A stretch of 64,000 nucleotides of DNA, taken from positions 1 through 64,000 of the forward strand of contig CAMDWG010000011.1 of assembly GCA_945878375.1 (NCBI GenBank). The letters are read 5' to 3'. Positions 47,297 to 55,919 of the stretch are shown here, one piece after another. Origin of the DNA: Roseomonas mucosa. Lineage in GTDB: Bacteria > Pseudomonadota > Alphaproteobacteria > Acetobacterales > Acetobacteraceae. A model generated the notes under the pieces. It was not told where the DNA came from, did not search any database, and saw nothing but the letters and a program-made list of their open reading frames with translations. A program made the position numbers and the translations under genes. Every line of letters starts with the position of its first letter. Position 1 is the first letter of the stretch.

Positions 47297-48130
47297 ATGA
47301 CCACCCCCTCCGCTCCTGTCGAAATCGGGCCGGTTCGCCTGGCCAACCACCTGCCGATCGCGCTGATCGCCGGCCCCTGCCAGATGGAAAGCCGGGCCCA
47401 TGCGCTGGAGACGGCGGCCGCCTTGAAGGAGATTGCCGCGCGGCGCGGCATCGGGCTGATCTACAAGACCAGCTACGACAAGGCGAACCGCACCTCCGGC
47501 AAGGCCGCGCGGGGCTTGGGCATGGAAGCCGCCCTGCCGGTCTTCGCCGAGATCCGCGAGAGCCTCGGCCTGCCGACCCTGACCGATGTGCATGAGGCCG
47601 CGCATTGCGCCCCGGTGGCGGAGGCGGTGGATGTGCTGCAGATCCCGGCCTTCCTCTGCCGCCAGACGGACCTTCTGGTCGCCGCCGCGCGCACGGGGCG
47701 GGCGGTGAATGTGAAGAAGGGGCAGTTCCTGGCGCCCTGGGACATGGCCCATGTCGCCGCCAAGGTGACGGAATCCGGCAATCCGCGCGTGTTCCTGACC
47801 GAGCGCGGCGCGTCCTTCGGCTACAACACGCTGGTCTCCGACATGCGGGCGCTGCCGATCATGGCGCGCACCGGCCACCCGGTGGTGTTCGACGCGACGC
47901 ATTCCGTGCAGCAGCCGGGCGGGCAGGGGGCATCGTCCGGCGGGCAGCGGGAATTCGTCGAAACCCTGGCCCGCGCCGCGGTCGCGGTCGGCGTGGCGGG
48001 GCTGTTCATCGAGACGCACCAGGACCCGGACCGCGCGCCGTCGGACGGCCCGAACATGGTGCCGCTTTCGCAGTTCGAGGCGCTGGTGGCACGCCTCCAG
48101 GCCATCGATGCGCTGGTGAAGGGCTTCTGA
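47297..48130 (+). CDS. kdsA: 3-deoxy-8-phosphooctulonate (Kdo-8-phosphate) synthase
   Basis: A 277-residue aldolase that condenses arabinose 5-phosphate and phosphoenolpyruvate to Kdo 8-phosphate for [30 protein letters not shown] and [12 protein letters not shown] are family motifs. GGAGAGA precedes the ATG. Followed by kdsB eight bases later and then kdsD. Confidence 0.97.
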   Translation: MTTPSAPVEIGPVRLANHLPIALIAGPCQMESRAHALETAAALKEIAARRGIGLIYKTSYDKANRTSGKAARGLGMEAALPVFAEIRESLGLPTLTDVHEAAHCAPVAEAVDVLQIPAFLCRQTDLLVAAARTGRAVNVKKGQFLAPWDMAHVAAKVTESGNPRVFLTERGASFGYNTLVSDMRALPIMARTGHPVVFDATHSVQQPGGQGASSGGQREFVETLARAAVAVGVAGLFIETHQDPDRAPSDGPNMVPLSQFEALVARLQAIDALVKGF

Positions 48131-48138
48131 ACCCCCCT

Positions 48139-48864
48139 ATGAATCCGGTCGTCCTGATCCCCGCGCGGCTGGCCGCGACGCGGCTGCCGAACAAGCCGCT
48201 GGCCGAGATCCACGGCGCGCCGATGATCGTCCATGTCTGGCGCCGCGCGATGGAAGCCGGGATCGGCGCCGTCGTCGTCGCCACCGACAGCGAGGCGATC
48301 GCGGAAGCCGTGACCCGCGCGGGGGGCCGCGTGCAGATGACGCGCGCCGACCACCCCTCCGGCTCCGACCGGATCGCGGAGGCGCTGGACGCGCTCGACC
48401 CCGAGGGACGGCATGATGTGGTGGTGAATGTGCAGGGCGACCTGCCGACCATCGAACCTGCCACGATCCGCGCCGCGCTCGACCCGATGCACGATGCGGA
48501 GGTCGATCTCGCCACCCTCGTCGCGGAAATCACGCGGGAGGAGGAGCGGACGGCATCCCAGGTGGTGAAGATGGTGGGAACGGAGACCGCGCCGGGCCGC
48601 TTCCGCTGCCTCTATTTCACCCGCGCCACCGCGCCCTGGGGCGAGGGGCCGCTGTGGCACCATATCGGGCTCTATGCCTGGCGGCGCACCGCGCTGAAGC
48701 GCTTCGTGGCGCTGCCGCCATCGCGGCTGGAGAAGCGGGAGAAGCTGGAACAGCTCCGCGCGCTGGAAGCGGGCATGCGGATCGCGGCGGTGGCGGTGGA
48801 TGCCGTGCCGCTCGGCGTCGATACACCCGAGGATCTGGATCGCGCGCGGGAGATGATGCGATGA
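48139..48864 (+). CDS. kdsB: 3-deoxy-manno-octulosonate cytidylyltransferase
   Basis: A 241-residue CMP-Kdo synthetase that activates Kdo for transfer to lipid [16 protein letters not shown] (the nucleotide loop), VNVQGDLP and YFTRATAPW are family hallmarks. ATG at 48139 follows the kdsA stop by eight bases; the stop overlaps kdsD (ATGA). Confidence 0.96.
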   Translation: MNPVVLIPARLAATRLPNKPLAEIHGAPMIVHVWRRAMEAGIGAVVVATDSEAIAEAVTRAGGRVQMTRADHPSGSDRIAEALDALDPEGRHDVVVNVQGDLPTIEPATIRAALDPMHDAEVDLATLVAEITREEERTASQVVKMVGTETAPGRFRCLYFTRATAPWGEGPLWHHIGLYAWRRTALKRFVALPPSRLEKREKLEQLRALEAGMRIAAVAVDAVPLGVDTPEDLDRAREMMR

Positions 48865-49835
48865 GCGACGCCGCGGGCCGCGCGACGCTGCTGCGGACCG
48901 TCGCGCTGGAAGCCGATGGTCTGCGCGCGCTGCACGCCGCGCTGGAAGGCGATCTCGGCGCGCTGGTGCTGGACGCGGTGGCGGCGATCCGCGCGGCGCC
49001 GGGGCGCGTCATCGTCACCGGCATGGGGAAGTCCGGCCATGTCGGGCGAAAGATCGCGGCGACGATGGCCTCCACCGGGACGCCCGCGCATTTCGTCCAC
49101 CCGGCCGAGGCCAGCCATGGCGATCTCGGCATGATCGGGCGCGAGGATGTGGTGCTCGCCTTGTCCTGGTCGGGCGAGGCGCCGGAACTGGCCGACATCA
49201 TCGCCTACACCCGCCGCTTCGAGGTGAAGCTGGTCGCCATCACGTCCCGCGCCGGCAGCGCGCTGGGGGGGGCTGCGGATATCTGCCTCGCGCTGCCGCG
49301 GATGCCGGAAGCCTGCCCGAACGGGCTCGCGCCCACCACCAGCACGACGATGCAACTGGCCATCGGCGATGCGCTGTCGATGGCGCTGCTGGAGGCGCGG
49401 GGCTTCTCGCCGGCGGATTTCTCGGACTTCCATCCGGGCGGCAAGCTGGGCGCGCGGCTGAAGCGGGCGCGGGACCTGATGCATGGGGCGGAGGAATTGC
49501 CGCTGGTGCAGGACAGCGCGACGCTGGAACAGGCGATTGTCGAGATGACCTCGCGCCGCTTCGGCGTGACGGGGGTGGTCGATGCGGCGGGCTGCCTGGT
49601 CGGCGTGCTGACCGATGGCGATTTGCGCCGTGCTTTCCAGCGCGGGCTGGCGATGGGCGGGCCGGTGACGGCGGCGATGACCGCGACCCCGCGCAACGCG
49701 GCGCCGGAGACGCTCGCGGCCGACCTGCTCGGCCTGATGAACGAGAAGCGGATCACGAGCCTGTTCGTGGTGGCGGAAGGCCGCCCCGTCGGCATCCTGC
49801 ACCTGCACGACCTGCTGCGTTCCGGGCTGGCCTGA
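48861..49835 (+). CDS. kdsD: Arabinose-5-phosphate isomerase (KpsF/GutQ)
   Basis: A 324-residue isomerase making arabinose 5-phosphate from ribulose 5-phosphate, the first Kdo step. The SIS domain (about 30-170) contains [17 protein letters not shown] and SWSGEAPEL; two CBS repeats (about 200-324) follow. Start by ATGA overlap with kdsB. KdsC phosphatase is not in this window. Confidence 0.96.
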   Translation: MSDAAGRATLLRTVALEADGLRALHAALEGDLGALVLDAVAAIRAAPGRVIVTGMGKSGHVGRKIAATMASTGTPAHFVHPAEASHGDLGMIGREDVVLALSWSGEAPELADIIAYTRRFEVKLVAITSRAGSALGGAADICLALPRMPEACPNGLAPTTSTTMQLAIGDALSMALLEARGFSPADFSDFHPGGKLGARLKRARDLMHGAEELPLVQDSATLEQAIVEMTSRRFGVTGVVDAAGCLVGVLTDGDLRRAFQRGLAMGGPVTAAMTATPRNAAPETLAADLLGLMNEKRITSLFVVAEGRPVGILHLHDLLRSGLA

Positions 49836-49864
49836 CCGGGCGGGGGGATGATAGGTTTCGCGCC

Positions 49865-50182
49865 ATGACCCAGAAGGCCCGCATCCACCGTTCGCCGAAA
49901 TCCGCCATGCAGTCCGGCCGCGCGCGGACGCAGGAGTGGGTGCTGCAATACGAGCCGCTGGAGCCCAAGCGCATCGACCCGCTGATGGGGTGGTCCGGAT
50001 CGGGCGACACCCGCGCGCAGCTGCGCCTTGCCTTCCCGACTGCCGAGGCGGCGGTGGCCTGGGCCGAGGCGAAAGGCATCCCCTTTGAGGTCGAGGCCGC
50101 GCCCGTGGTGCAGGCCGAGATCAAGCCGAAGAGCTACTCCGACAATTTCCGCTTCGGCCGCACGGAGAACTGGACGCATTGA
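49865..50182 (+). CDS. Complex I accessory subunit homologue (NDUFS4/18-kDa family)
   Basis: A 105-residue protein of the ETC complex I NDUFS4 family, an accessory subunit of the NADH dehydrogenase peripheral arm. The pattern ARIHRSPKSAMQSGRA, WVLQYEP, DPLMGWSGSGDT and the C-terminal KSYSDNFRFGRTENWTH are diagnostic. It is free-standing, away from nuo genes. A hairpin terminator follows. Confidence 0.93.
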   Translation: MTQKARIHRSPKSAMQSGRARTQEWVLQYEPLEPKRIDPLMGWSGSGDTRAQLRLAFPTAEAAVAWAEAKGIPFEVEAAPVVQAEIKPKSYSDNFRFGRTENWTH

Positions 50183-50186
50183 TCGG

Positions 50187-50207
50187 GGGGCCGCCCTGGG
50201 CGGCCCC
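50187..50207. terminator. Bidirectional hairpin terminator
   Basis: GGGGCCGCC and GGCGGCCCC form a perfect 9-bp stem around CTG, five bases after the NDUFS4-like stop and 33 bases before the coq7 stop. Confidence 0.7.
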
Positions 50208-50239
50208 TGGCATCTCCTGAGGCCACCAAGGCCTTGGGG

Positions 50240-50806
50240 CTAGATCCGCTTCGCCGCCACCACCGCCGCCGCGCTGCCGCTGCCGACCACCCAGGCCCAG
50301 GCGCGCAGCAGCAGCCCCGTGCCGCCGCCATGCAGCTCCCGCGCCTCGTCGCGGTGGTCGATCTCCTCCTGCTGGCAATGCGCCAGCAGGGCGCGGATCT
50401 CCGGATGGATGGCTTCCGCATCCAGCCGGTCCAGCTGCTGCTGGTAGTGGTGATCGACGAAGCTCTCCACCGCATCGATCGTCACATGCACCGCGCGCGG
50501 GCCGAACAGCGCGGGTAGCGCGCCTGTCAGGAACCCCGCCACCTTCCAGATCGGCAGCAGCCGCGAACGCTGCGCCTGCGGCAGCAGCTGTTCCAGCAGG
50601 TCGAGATGCCCCTGTTCCGTCGCGCCATGCCGCGCGGCGAAGTCGCGCACGCCCGCATCGCGCGACACCGCGAGGATGCCGCGATAGATCATCACCGCCC
50701 CCGTCTCCCCGGCATGGTCGGAGCGCAGCTCGCCCACCAGCCAATCCGGGATGGGCGGCAGCGAGGCCAGCGGCGGGGCGATGAGCGGCTTGCGGTCATG
50801 GGTCAT
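50240..50806 (-). CDS. coq7: Demethoxyubiquinone hydroxylase
   Basis: A 188-residue di-iron membrane-associated hydroxylase of ubiquinone synthesis. The ligands are Glu34 (DHAGETGA), Glu64 and His67 (TEQGH), Glu114 (DAVESFVDHHY) and Glu148/His151 (EEIDH). The family pattern is complete. ATG 50806 is chosen; an ATG at 50836 would begin right after a strong hairpin and adds ten residues without family similarity. Confidence 0.94.
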   Translation of the reverse strand: MTHDRKPLIAPPLASLPPIPDWLVGELRSDHAGETGAVMIYRGILAVSRDAGVRDFAARHGATEQGHLDLLEQLLPQAQRSRLLPIWKVAGFLTGALPALFGPRAVHVTIDAVESFVDHHYQQQLDRLDAEAIHPEIRALLAHCQQEEIDHRDEARELHGGGTGLLLRAWAWVVGSGSAAAVVAAKRI

Positions 50807-50836
50807 GGTGAAGCCGATGTGGCGCGGCGCCGCCAT

Positions 50837-50860
50837 GCCGCAAGGCGACCGCCTTGCGGC
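50837..50860 (-). terminator. Hairpin between the MacB-type gene and coq7
   Basis: GCCGCAAGGC and GCCTTGCGGC form a perfect 10-bp stem around GACC, downstream of the permease stop (50889) and upstream of coq7 on the minus strand. Likely terminator of the export operon. Confidence 0.65.
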
Positions 50861-50888
50861 CGGCTGCGCCGATCACCTCGCCGCCGCG

Positions 50889-52217
50889 TCACTCGGTCCG
50901 CAGCGCCTGGATCGGATCGAGCCTCGCGGCGCGCCGGGCCGGCCAGAAGCCGAAGAACAGCCCCGTGAGGCCCGACACACCGACCGCCAGCGCCACCGCA
51001 TCCCATTGGATCAGCACCGGCCAGCCCGCCAGCCCCGACAGCAGATGCGACAGCCCGATCCCCGCGGCGACCCCGGCCGCGCCGCCGAGCAGCGCGAGCA
51101 GCACCGCTTCCAGTAGGAATTGCCACAATATGTCGCGCCGCCTTGCCCCCACCGCGAGACGCAGCCCGATCTCCCGCGTCCGTTCCGTCACGCTCACCAG
51201 CATGATGTTCATCACGCCGATCCCGCCCACCAGCAGCGACACGGCGGCCACGGCCGCGAGCAGCGTGGACAGCGTGCGAGCGGACGCATCGCGCGTCGCC
51301 GCGACCTCCGCCATGTTGCGGATGGAGACGGTGTCGGCCTCATTCGCCGCGACGCGGTGGCGCTGGCGGAACAGGGTCCGCAGTTCCTCCTCCGCCGCGC
51401 GCATATCCTCGCCCTCATGGACGCGAACGGCGATCCAGTTGACGGAGCGGAACCAGGTACGGCTGGCGCCCATGATGGAACGGCGCGCGGTCCAGAAGGG
51501 GATGAAGACCGCGTCGTCCAGATCCTGGCCCTGCGCGTTCTGGCCCTTGCGGGCCAGCACGCCGATCACCTCGAAGGGCGTGGTGCGGATGCGGATTTCC
51601 TGGCCCACCGGATCGGCATCGCCGAACAGCATCTCCGCCACCGTGGCACCCAGCAGCGCCACCTTGCGCCCGCCCGCCGCTTCCTCGGGCGTGAACAGCC
51701 GGCCGCGCTCCGCCAGCCAGTCATGCACGGCGAAGATTGCGGGGTCGGAACCCTGGACGGCAGTAGCCCAGTTCTGGTTGCCGGCGATCACCTGCTGGTT
51801 GCTGCGGATATTGCCCGACGCCGCCTCCACCGCGCCGATCTCGCCTTCGATCGCGCGGGCATCGTCCCAGGTCAGGTTCTGCCGCTGCCCGGCGCCGAGC
51901 CGGACGCCGCCCATATTCACGCTGCCGCCCCAGACGACGATGACATTCGCGCCCAGCGCCTGGATCTGCCGCAGCACCTGGTCCCGGGCCCCGGCGCCGA
52001 CCGCCACCGTCGCGATCACCGCCGCGACGCCGATGAAGATGCCGAGCGCGGTCAGCATCGCGCGCAGCTTGTTCGCCGCCAGCGCACCCAGCGCGCCGCG
52101 CAGCGCCTCGAACAGGTCCATGCCGGCCCGGCTGGGCGGCAGCGGCGGCAGGACGCTTCGCGGCGCCTCGGTGACCGAAGCGTCGGCCGCCACAGCCGGG
52201 CGGGCCTCAAGGTTCAC
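50889..52217 (-). CDS. MacB-type ABC transporter permease
   Basis: A 442-residue inner-membrane protein with one N-terminal helix, a large periplasmic domain (about 80-310) and three C-terminal helices, the MacB/FtsX layout. [20 protein letters not shown] is the coupling-helix signature. It lacks the fused ATPase of E. coli MacB; the ATPase is the separate upstream gene. GTG start overlaps the ATPase stop. Export substrate unknown: macrolides, peptides or lipoproteins are options. Confidence 0.92.
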   Translation of the reverse strand: MNLEARPAVAADASVTEAPRSVLPPLPPSRAGMDLFEALRGALGALAANKLRAMLTALGIFIGVAAVIATVAVGAGARDQVLRQIQALGANVIVVWGGSVNMGGVRLGAGQRQNLTWDDARAIEGEIGAVEAASGNIRSNQQVIAGNQNWATAVQGSDPAIFAVHDWLAERGRLFTPEEAAGGRKVALLGATVAEMLFGDADPVGQEIRIRTTPFEVIGVLARKGQNAQGQDLDDAVFIPFWTARRSIMGASRTWFRSVNWIAVRVHEGEDMRAAEEELRTLFRQRHRVAANEADTVSIRNMAEVAATRDASARTLSTLLAAVAAVSLLVGGIGVMNIMLVSVTERTREIGLRLAVGARRRDILWQFLLEAVLLALLGGAAGVAAGIGLSHLLSGLAGWPVLIQWDAVALAVGVSGLTGLFFGFWPARRAARLDPIQALRTE

Positions 52218-52951
52218 GCGGCCTGCTCCTGCCGCATCTTTCGCAGCGCCAGGGCCGCATCGCGCGGCGCATGCACCTTGTCCGACACCAGCCGCCCGTC
52301 CCGGAAGCGCAGCGTGCGCGCGGCGAAATCGGCCACGTCGGGATCATGCGTGACCATCAGCACCGCCACACCCGCCCGGTTCAGGGCCTGGAACAGCGCC
52401 ATGATCTCCAGCCCCGTGCGGGAATCCAGCGCCCCGGTCGGCTCGTCCGCCAGCAGCAGGTCCGGCCCATTCACCAGCGCGCGCGCGATGGCAACGCGCT
52501 GCTGCTGGCCGCCCGAAAGCTGGGTCGGGCGATGATGCATCCGGTCCGAGAGGCCGACCAGCGCCAGCGCCTCCGCCGCGCGGTCGCGCCGCGCGCGGCG
52601 CGGCAGGCCGCGATAGATCATCGGCAGTTCGACATTCGCCAGCGCATCGACGCGCGGCAGCAGGTTGAAGGATTGGAAGACGAAGCCCAACCGGCGCGAC
52701 CGCAGCTCCGCCAGCCGGTCGGGCGAGAGGCTGGCTGTGTCCTCACCCACCAGCCGATAGAGGCCCTTGGTCGGTCGGTCGAGGCAGCCGACGATGTTGA
52801 GGAAGGTGGACTTCCCCGACCCCGACGGCCCCATCGCCGCGACGAAGGCGCCCGGCGCGATGGACAGCGTCACATCCTGCAGCGCGGCGACCACGCCATC
52901 GCCGGCGGGATAGTGGCGGGTCAGCCCTTCGGTCTCGATCAGCGCCGGCAT
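52214..52951 (-). CDS. MacB/LolD-type ABC transporter ATP-binding protein
   Basis: A 245-residue ATPase. Walker [10 protein letters not shown], signature LSGGQQQR, Walker [13 protein letters not shown] and H-loop THD are intact. The LolD/MacB family insertion [15 protein letters not shown] is present. It overlaps both neighbours by four bases (adaptor upstream, permease downstream). Confidence 0.94.
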   Translation of the reverse strand: MPALIETEGLTRHYPAGDGVVAALQDVTLSIAPGAFVAAMGPSGSGKSTFLNIVGCLDRPTKGLYRLVGEDTASLSPDRLAELRSRRLGFVFQSFNLLPRVDALANVELPMIYRGLPRRARRDRAAEALALVGLSDRMHHRPTQLSGGQQQRVAIARALVNGPDLLLADEPTGALDSRTGLEIMALFQALNRAGVAVLMVTHDPDVADFAARTLRFRDGRLVSDKVHAPRDAALALRKMRQEQAA

Positions 52952-54564
52952 CAGAAGGGCCTCGGGCCGGCGGCGGGGCGCGGTGCGGCCGCGCGTTCCG
53001 TGCCGACCACCACGCGCATCCCGTCCTCAAGCCCCGAGACGATCTCCGTCACCGATCCATCCGTCAGCCCGATGCGGACCGGCACGGCGCGGGGCGGCGC
53101 GCCATCGGCCTCTGCCACCCAGACCGTGCCGGGCGCGCCCGCGCCACGCGCGCCGCCGCGGGCAGCGGCCAGCCGCGCACGCTGTTCGGGCGTCAGCACC
53201 GCGTTGAAGCGCGCAGTCAGGCGCTGGCGCGCGGCCTGGGCCTGCTGGCGACGCGCCTCGGCATTGGTGGGCAGGCTGGCCATGCGCTCCCGCAGCTCGG
53301 CCTGGGCGGCGAGGATTTCCGCGCGCTGGGTGGGCGTCAGGTCGTCCAATTCGCGCAGCGCCTGGTCGATCGGGCCGCCGGAAGGCGCCGCCGCCGCGCC
53401 ATCCGTCCCGCCGCCGGCGGGCCGCCAGCGCAAAGCGGCATTGGGCACGCGGATCGCGGCCTCCCGCTGGTCGGTCACGATCCGCAGCGTCGCGGTCATG
53501 CCCGGCAGCAGGCGGCCCTGGGTGTTCGGCGCGGTGACCACGACCGTGTAGGTCACGACATTCTGCACCGTGGTGGGCGCGAGCCGGATGGTCTTCACAC
53601 GCCCGCTGAGCGTCGCGCCGGGATGCGCGGCGACGGTGAAGCTCACCACCTGCCCCGGCCGGATGCGGCCGATGTCGCTTTCATCCACCGTTGCCCAGAG
53701 CTCCATCTCCTCGAGGTTCCCGGCGATCTGGAACAGGATCGGCGATTGCAGGCTGACGGCGACGGTCTGCCCGATATCGACATTGCGGGAGATGACGACG
53801 CCGTCGATCGGCGCGCGGATGGTGGCGTTGGTCAGATCGACCTCCACCTGCTGCAGCTGCGCCGCGCGCTGGGCCCGCGCGGCCTCGGCGGCGGCGATCT
53901 GGGCGGCGGCGGTGCGGCGCGCGGCTTCGGCGCCGAGCAGCATCGCGTCCTGCTGCGCGATGGCGGCGCGCGCGCCGCTCACCTCGGCGCGGAGCCTTTC
54001 GGCGACGAATTGCGCGCGGCTCAGGTCGCGTTCCGCATTGACGCCGCGCGCCCGCAGGTCCCGCGCGCGGCCGAGTTCGGCTTCCGCATCGCGGGCCTGC
54101 GCCTCCGCGCTCTCCAGCCGCGCCTGGGCCGCGAGAAGCTGCGCGCGGGCGGAGCCCAGATCGGCTTCGGCGCGTTCACCTTGGGCGCGGGCGACGGCGA
54201 CCGCGGCGGTGGCGGATTGCAGATCGGCCTGGGCCGCGGCCTGCCGGGCCTCGATGGTGCGGGTGTCCAGCCGCGCGACGGGCTGGCCCGCGGTGACGCG
54301 GGTGTTGAAATCCGCGAACAGCTCCCTGATCTGGCCTGAAAGCTGGCTGCCGACCTGCACCGACAGCACCGGGTTCACCGTGCCGGTGGCGGCGACGACA
54401 GCGGTGATCGGGCCGCGATCGGCCTCCGCCAGGCGCAGCCGCGGGGCGGTCTCGGCGGCGCCAGCGATCCAGCCGGGCAGCCAGGGCCGCACCATCGGCG
54501 CGCCAAGCCAGGCGGCGGCGCCGAGGGCTGCGATCACGGCAAGAAGAAGCGGGGCGCGGCGCAT
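52951..54564 (-). CDS. MacA/HlyD-type periplasmic adaptor with helical LTPxQR insertion
   Basis: A 537-residue membrane fusion protein. One N-terminal helix (about 5-25) anchors it; a lipoyl half-motif, a long Ala-rich coiled coil (about 105-245) and the second lipoyl half APIDGVVISRNVDIGQTV follow, then a beta-barrel. At residues 381-479 a Gly/Ala-rich and helical insertion with LTPTQR (409-414) and LTPEQR (457-462) interrupts the membrane-proximal domain; this resembles the LTxxQ motif of Spy/CpxP proteins. Family members are usually near 400 residues. ATG 54564 is chosen over longer starts. First gene of the operon, 77 bases from divergent panE. Confidence 0.92.
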   Translation of the reverse strand: MRRAPLLLAVIAALGAAAWLGAPMVRPWLPGWIAGAAETAPRLRLAEADRGPITAVVAATGTVNPVLSVQVGSQLSGQIRELFADFNTRVTAGQPVARLDTRTIEARQAAAQADLQSATAAVAVARAQGERAEADLGSARAQLLAAQARLESAEAQARDAEAELGRARDLRARGVNAERDLSRAQFVAERLRAEVSGARAAIAQQDAMLLGAEAARRTAAAQIAAAEAARAQRAAQLQQVEVDLTNATIRAPIDGVVISRNVDIGQTVAVSLQSPILFQIAGNLEEMELWATVDESDIGRIRPGQVVSFTVAAHPGATLSGRVKTIRLAPTTVQNVVTYTVVVTAPNTQGRLLPGMTATLRIVTDQREAAIRVPNAALRWRPAGGGTDGAAAAPSGGPIDQALRELDDLTPTQRAEILAAQAELRERMASLPTNAEARRQQAQAARQRLTARFNAVLTPEQRARLAAARGGARGAGAPGTVWVAEADGAPPRAVPVRIGLTDGSVTEIVSGLEDGMRVVVGTERAAAPRPAAGPRPF

Positions 54565-54641
54565 GGGACACCAGTTTGCGCCTAGACATGTAACGCGCCT
54601 ATGTCCGGCCTGCATCGAAAGATGGTGCGGGGAGGCAGGCG

Positions 54642-55565
54642 ATGCGGATGCTGGTGCTCGGCGCGGGGGCGCTCGGGGGATATTTCGGCGGGCGGGCGCT
54701 GGAAGCGGGGCTGGATGTCGCCTTCCTGGTGCGGCCGCGCCGCGCGGCGCAACTGGCGCGCGACGGGTTGCGTGTCGAAAGCCCGCTGGGCGACATCACG
54801 CGTCCCGTGACCACGGTCGAACAGGCCGGGCCGGGCTTCGATGCCGTGCTGCTCTCCTGCAAGGCCTATGACCTGGACGACGCGATCGCCGCGATCCGCC
54901 CGGCGGTGGAAGCGGGCGCCGCCGTGCTGCCGGTGCTGAACGGTCTGGCGCATATGGCCGCGCTGAACGACGCCTTCGGCCCCACGCGGGTCTGGGGGGG
55001 GCTGGCGAAATGCCAGGCGACGCTGACCGCCGATGGGGTGGTGAAGCATCTCGGCGACTGGCGCTGGCTGACCTTCGGCGAGGAGGACGGGCGGATGGAT
55101 GGCCGCGCCGCCGCGCTGGCCGCCGCCCTCGGCCGCACCAAGGGCCTGGAGGCGGAAGCGGTGCCCGATATCGCGCGGCGGATGTGGGAAAAGCTGGTGC
55201 ATCTCGGCACCGTCGCGGCCGGGACGGTGCTGATGCGGGCCAGCGTGGGGGAGATCGTGCGCGCCGGGGGGCGGGATGTGCTAGTCACGATCCTGGAACG
55301 CAACGCGGCCATCGCCGCCGCCCATGGGCATGCGATGACGCGGGCCTTCCTCGACAGCTACCGCGCCCTGTTCTCGGACCCGGCCAGCGCCTACACCGCG
55401 TCGATGCTGCGGGACCTGGAAGCGGGCGGGCGGACGGAGGCCGAGCATATCCTGGGCTTCCTGGCGTCAGCGGCGCGGGAGGCGGGCGTGCCGGAGGATT
55501 TGCACGCCCTGGCCCTGCTGCATGCGCGGGCCTATGACCAGCGCCGCGCGGCGGGTCGCGCCTGA
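54642..55565 (+). CDS. panE: 2-dehydropantoate 2-reductase
   Basis: A 307-residue NADPH-dependent reductase of pantothenate synthesis. GAGALGGYFGGR (7-18) binds NADPH; the catalytic Lys lies in MWEKLVHLGTVAAGT and the Glu in LEAGGRTEAEHILG. GGGAGG precedes the ATG. Related reductases of unknown specificity look similar, so the pathway role is likely but not certain. Confidence 0.9.
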   Translation: MRMLVLGAGALGGYFGGRALEAGLDVAFLVRPRRAAQLARDGLRVESPLGDITRPVTTVEQAGPGFDAVLLSCKAYDLDDAIAAIRPAVEAGAAVLPVLNGLAHMAALNDAFGPTRVWGGLAKCQATLTADGVVKHLGDWRWLTFGEEDGRMDGRAAALAAALGRTKGLEAEAVPDIARRMWEKLVHLGTVAAGTVLMRASVGEIVRAGGRDVLVTILERNAAIAAAHGHAMTRAFLDSYRALFSDPASAYTASMLRDLEAGGRTEAEHILGFLASAAREAGVPEDLHALALLHARAYDQRRAAGRA

Positions 55566-55648
55566 AGCCGCGCGGGAGGATATCTGCCCGGTCTGGCCTG
55601 ATCGGCCCGGCCCCCCTATCTTCCGCCTGCCATCAGCAGGGGATCGCC

Positions 55649-55885
55649 ATGCGCGACGCGCGCCAGACGGGCTACACGCCCGTGCAGCTTCCCGGCGTCA
55701 CGCCGGAGGAGATGATCACGGTCGAAAGCCGCACCGTTGGCTGCGACGGTGGCGCCAAGGGGGGTGCATCCGCGCTCGGCCATCCGCTGGTCTATCTCCG
55801 CATCGAGGACCGGCAGGTCACCTGCCCCTATTGCTCGCGCACCTATGTGCTGGCCGAGGGCGCCGGCGACGGAGACAACCATTGA
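55649..55885 (+). CDS. Zinc-finger CHCC protein (NDUFS6/13-kDa complex I homologue)
   Basis: A 78-residue protein of the zf-CHCC family. The ligands are the Cys in VGCDGG, the His in LGHPLVYL and the CPYC pair in TCPYCSRTYVL. Its mitochondrial counterpart NDUFS6 is a complex I accessory subunit needed for assembly. It is not beside nuo genes. A hairpin (55887-55901) separates it from polA. Confidence 0.92.
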   Translation: MRDARQTGYTPVQLPGVTPEEMITVESRTVGCDGGAKGGASALGHPLVYLRIEDRQVTCPYCSRTYVLAEGAGDGDNH

Positions 55886-55919
55886 GCGCGCCTTCGGCGC
55901 GACGGCCACTGAGCCGCCA

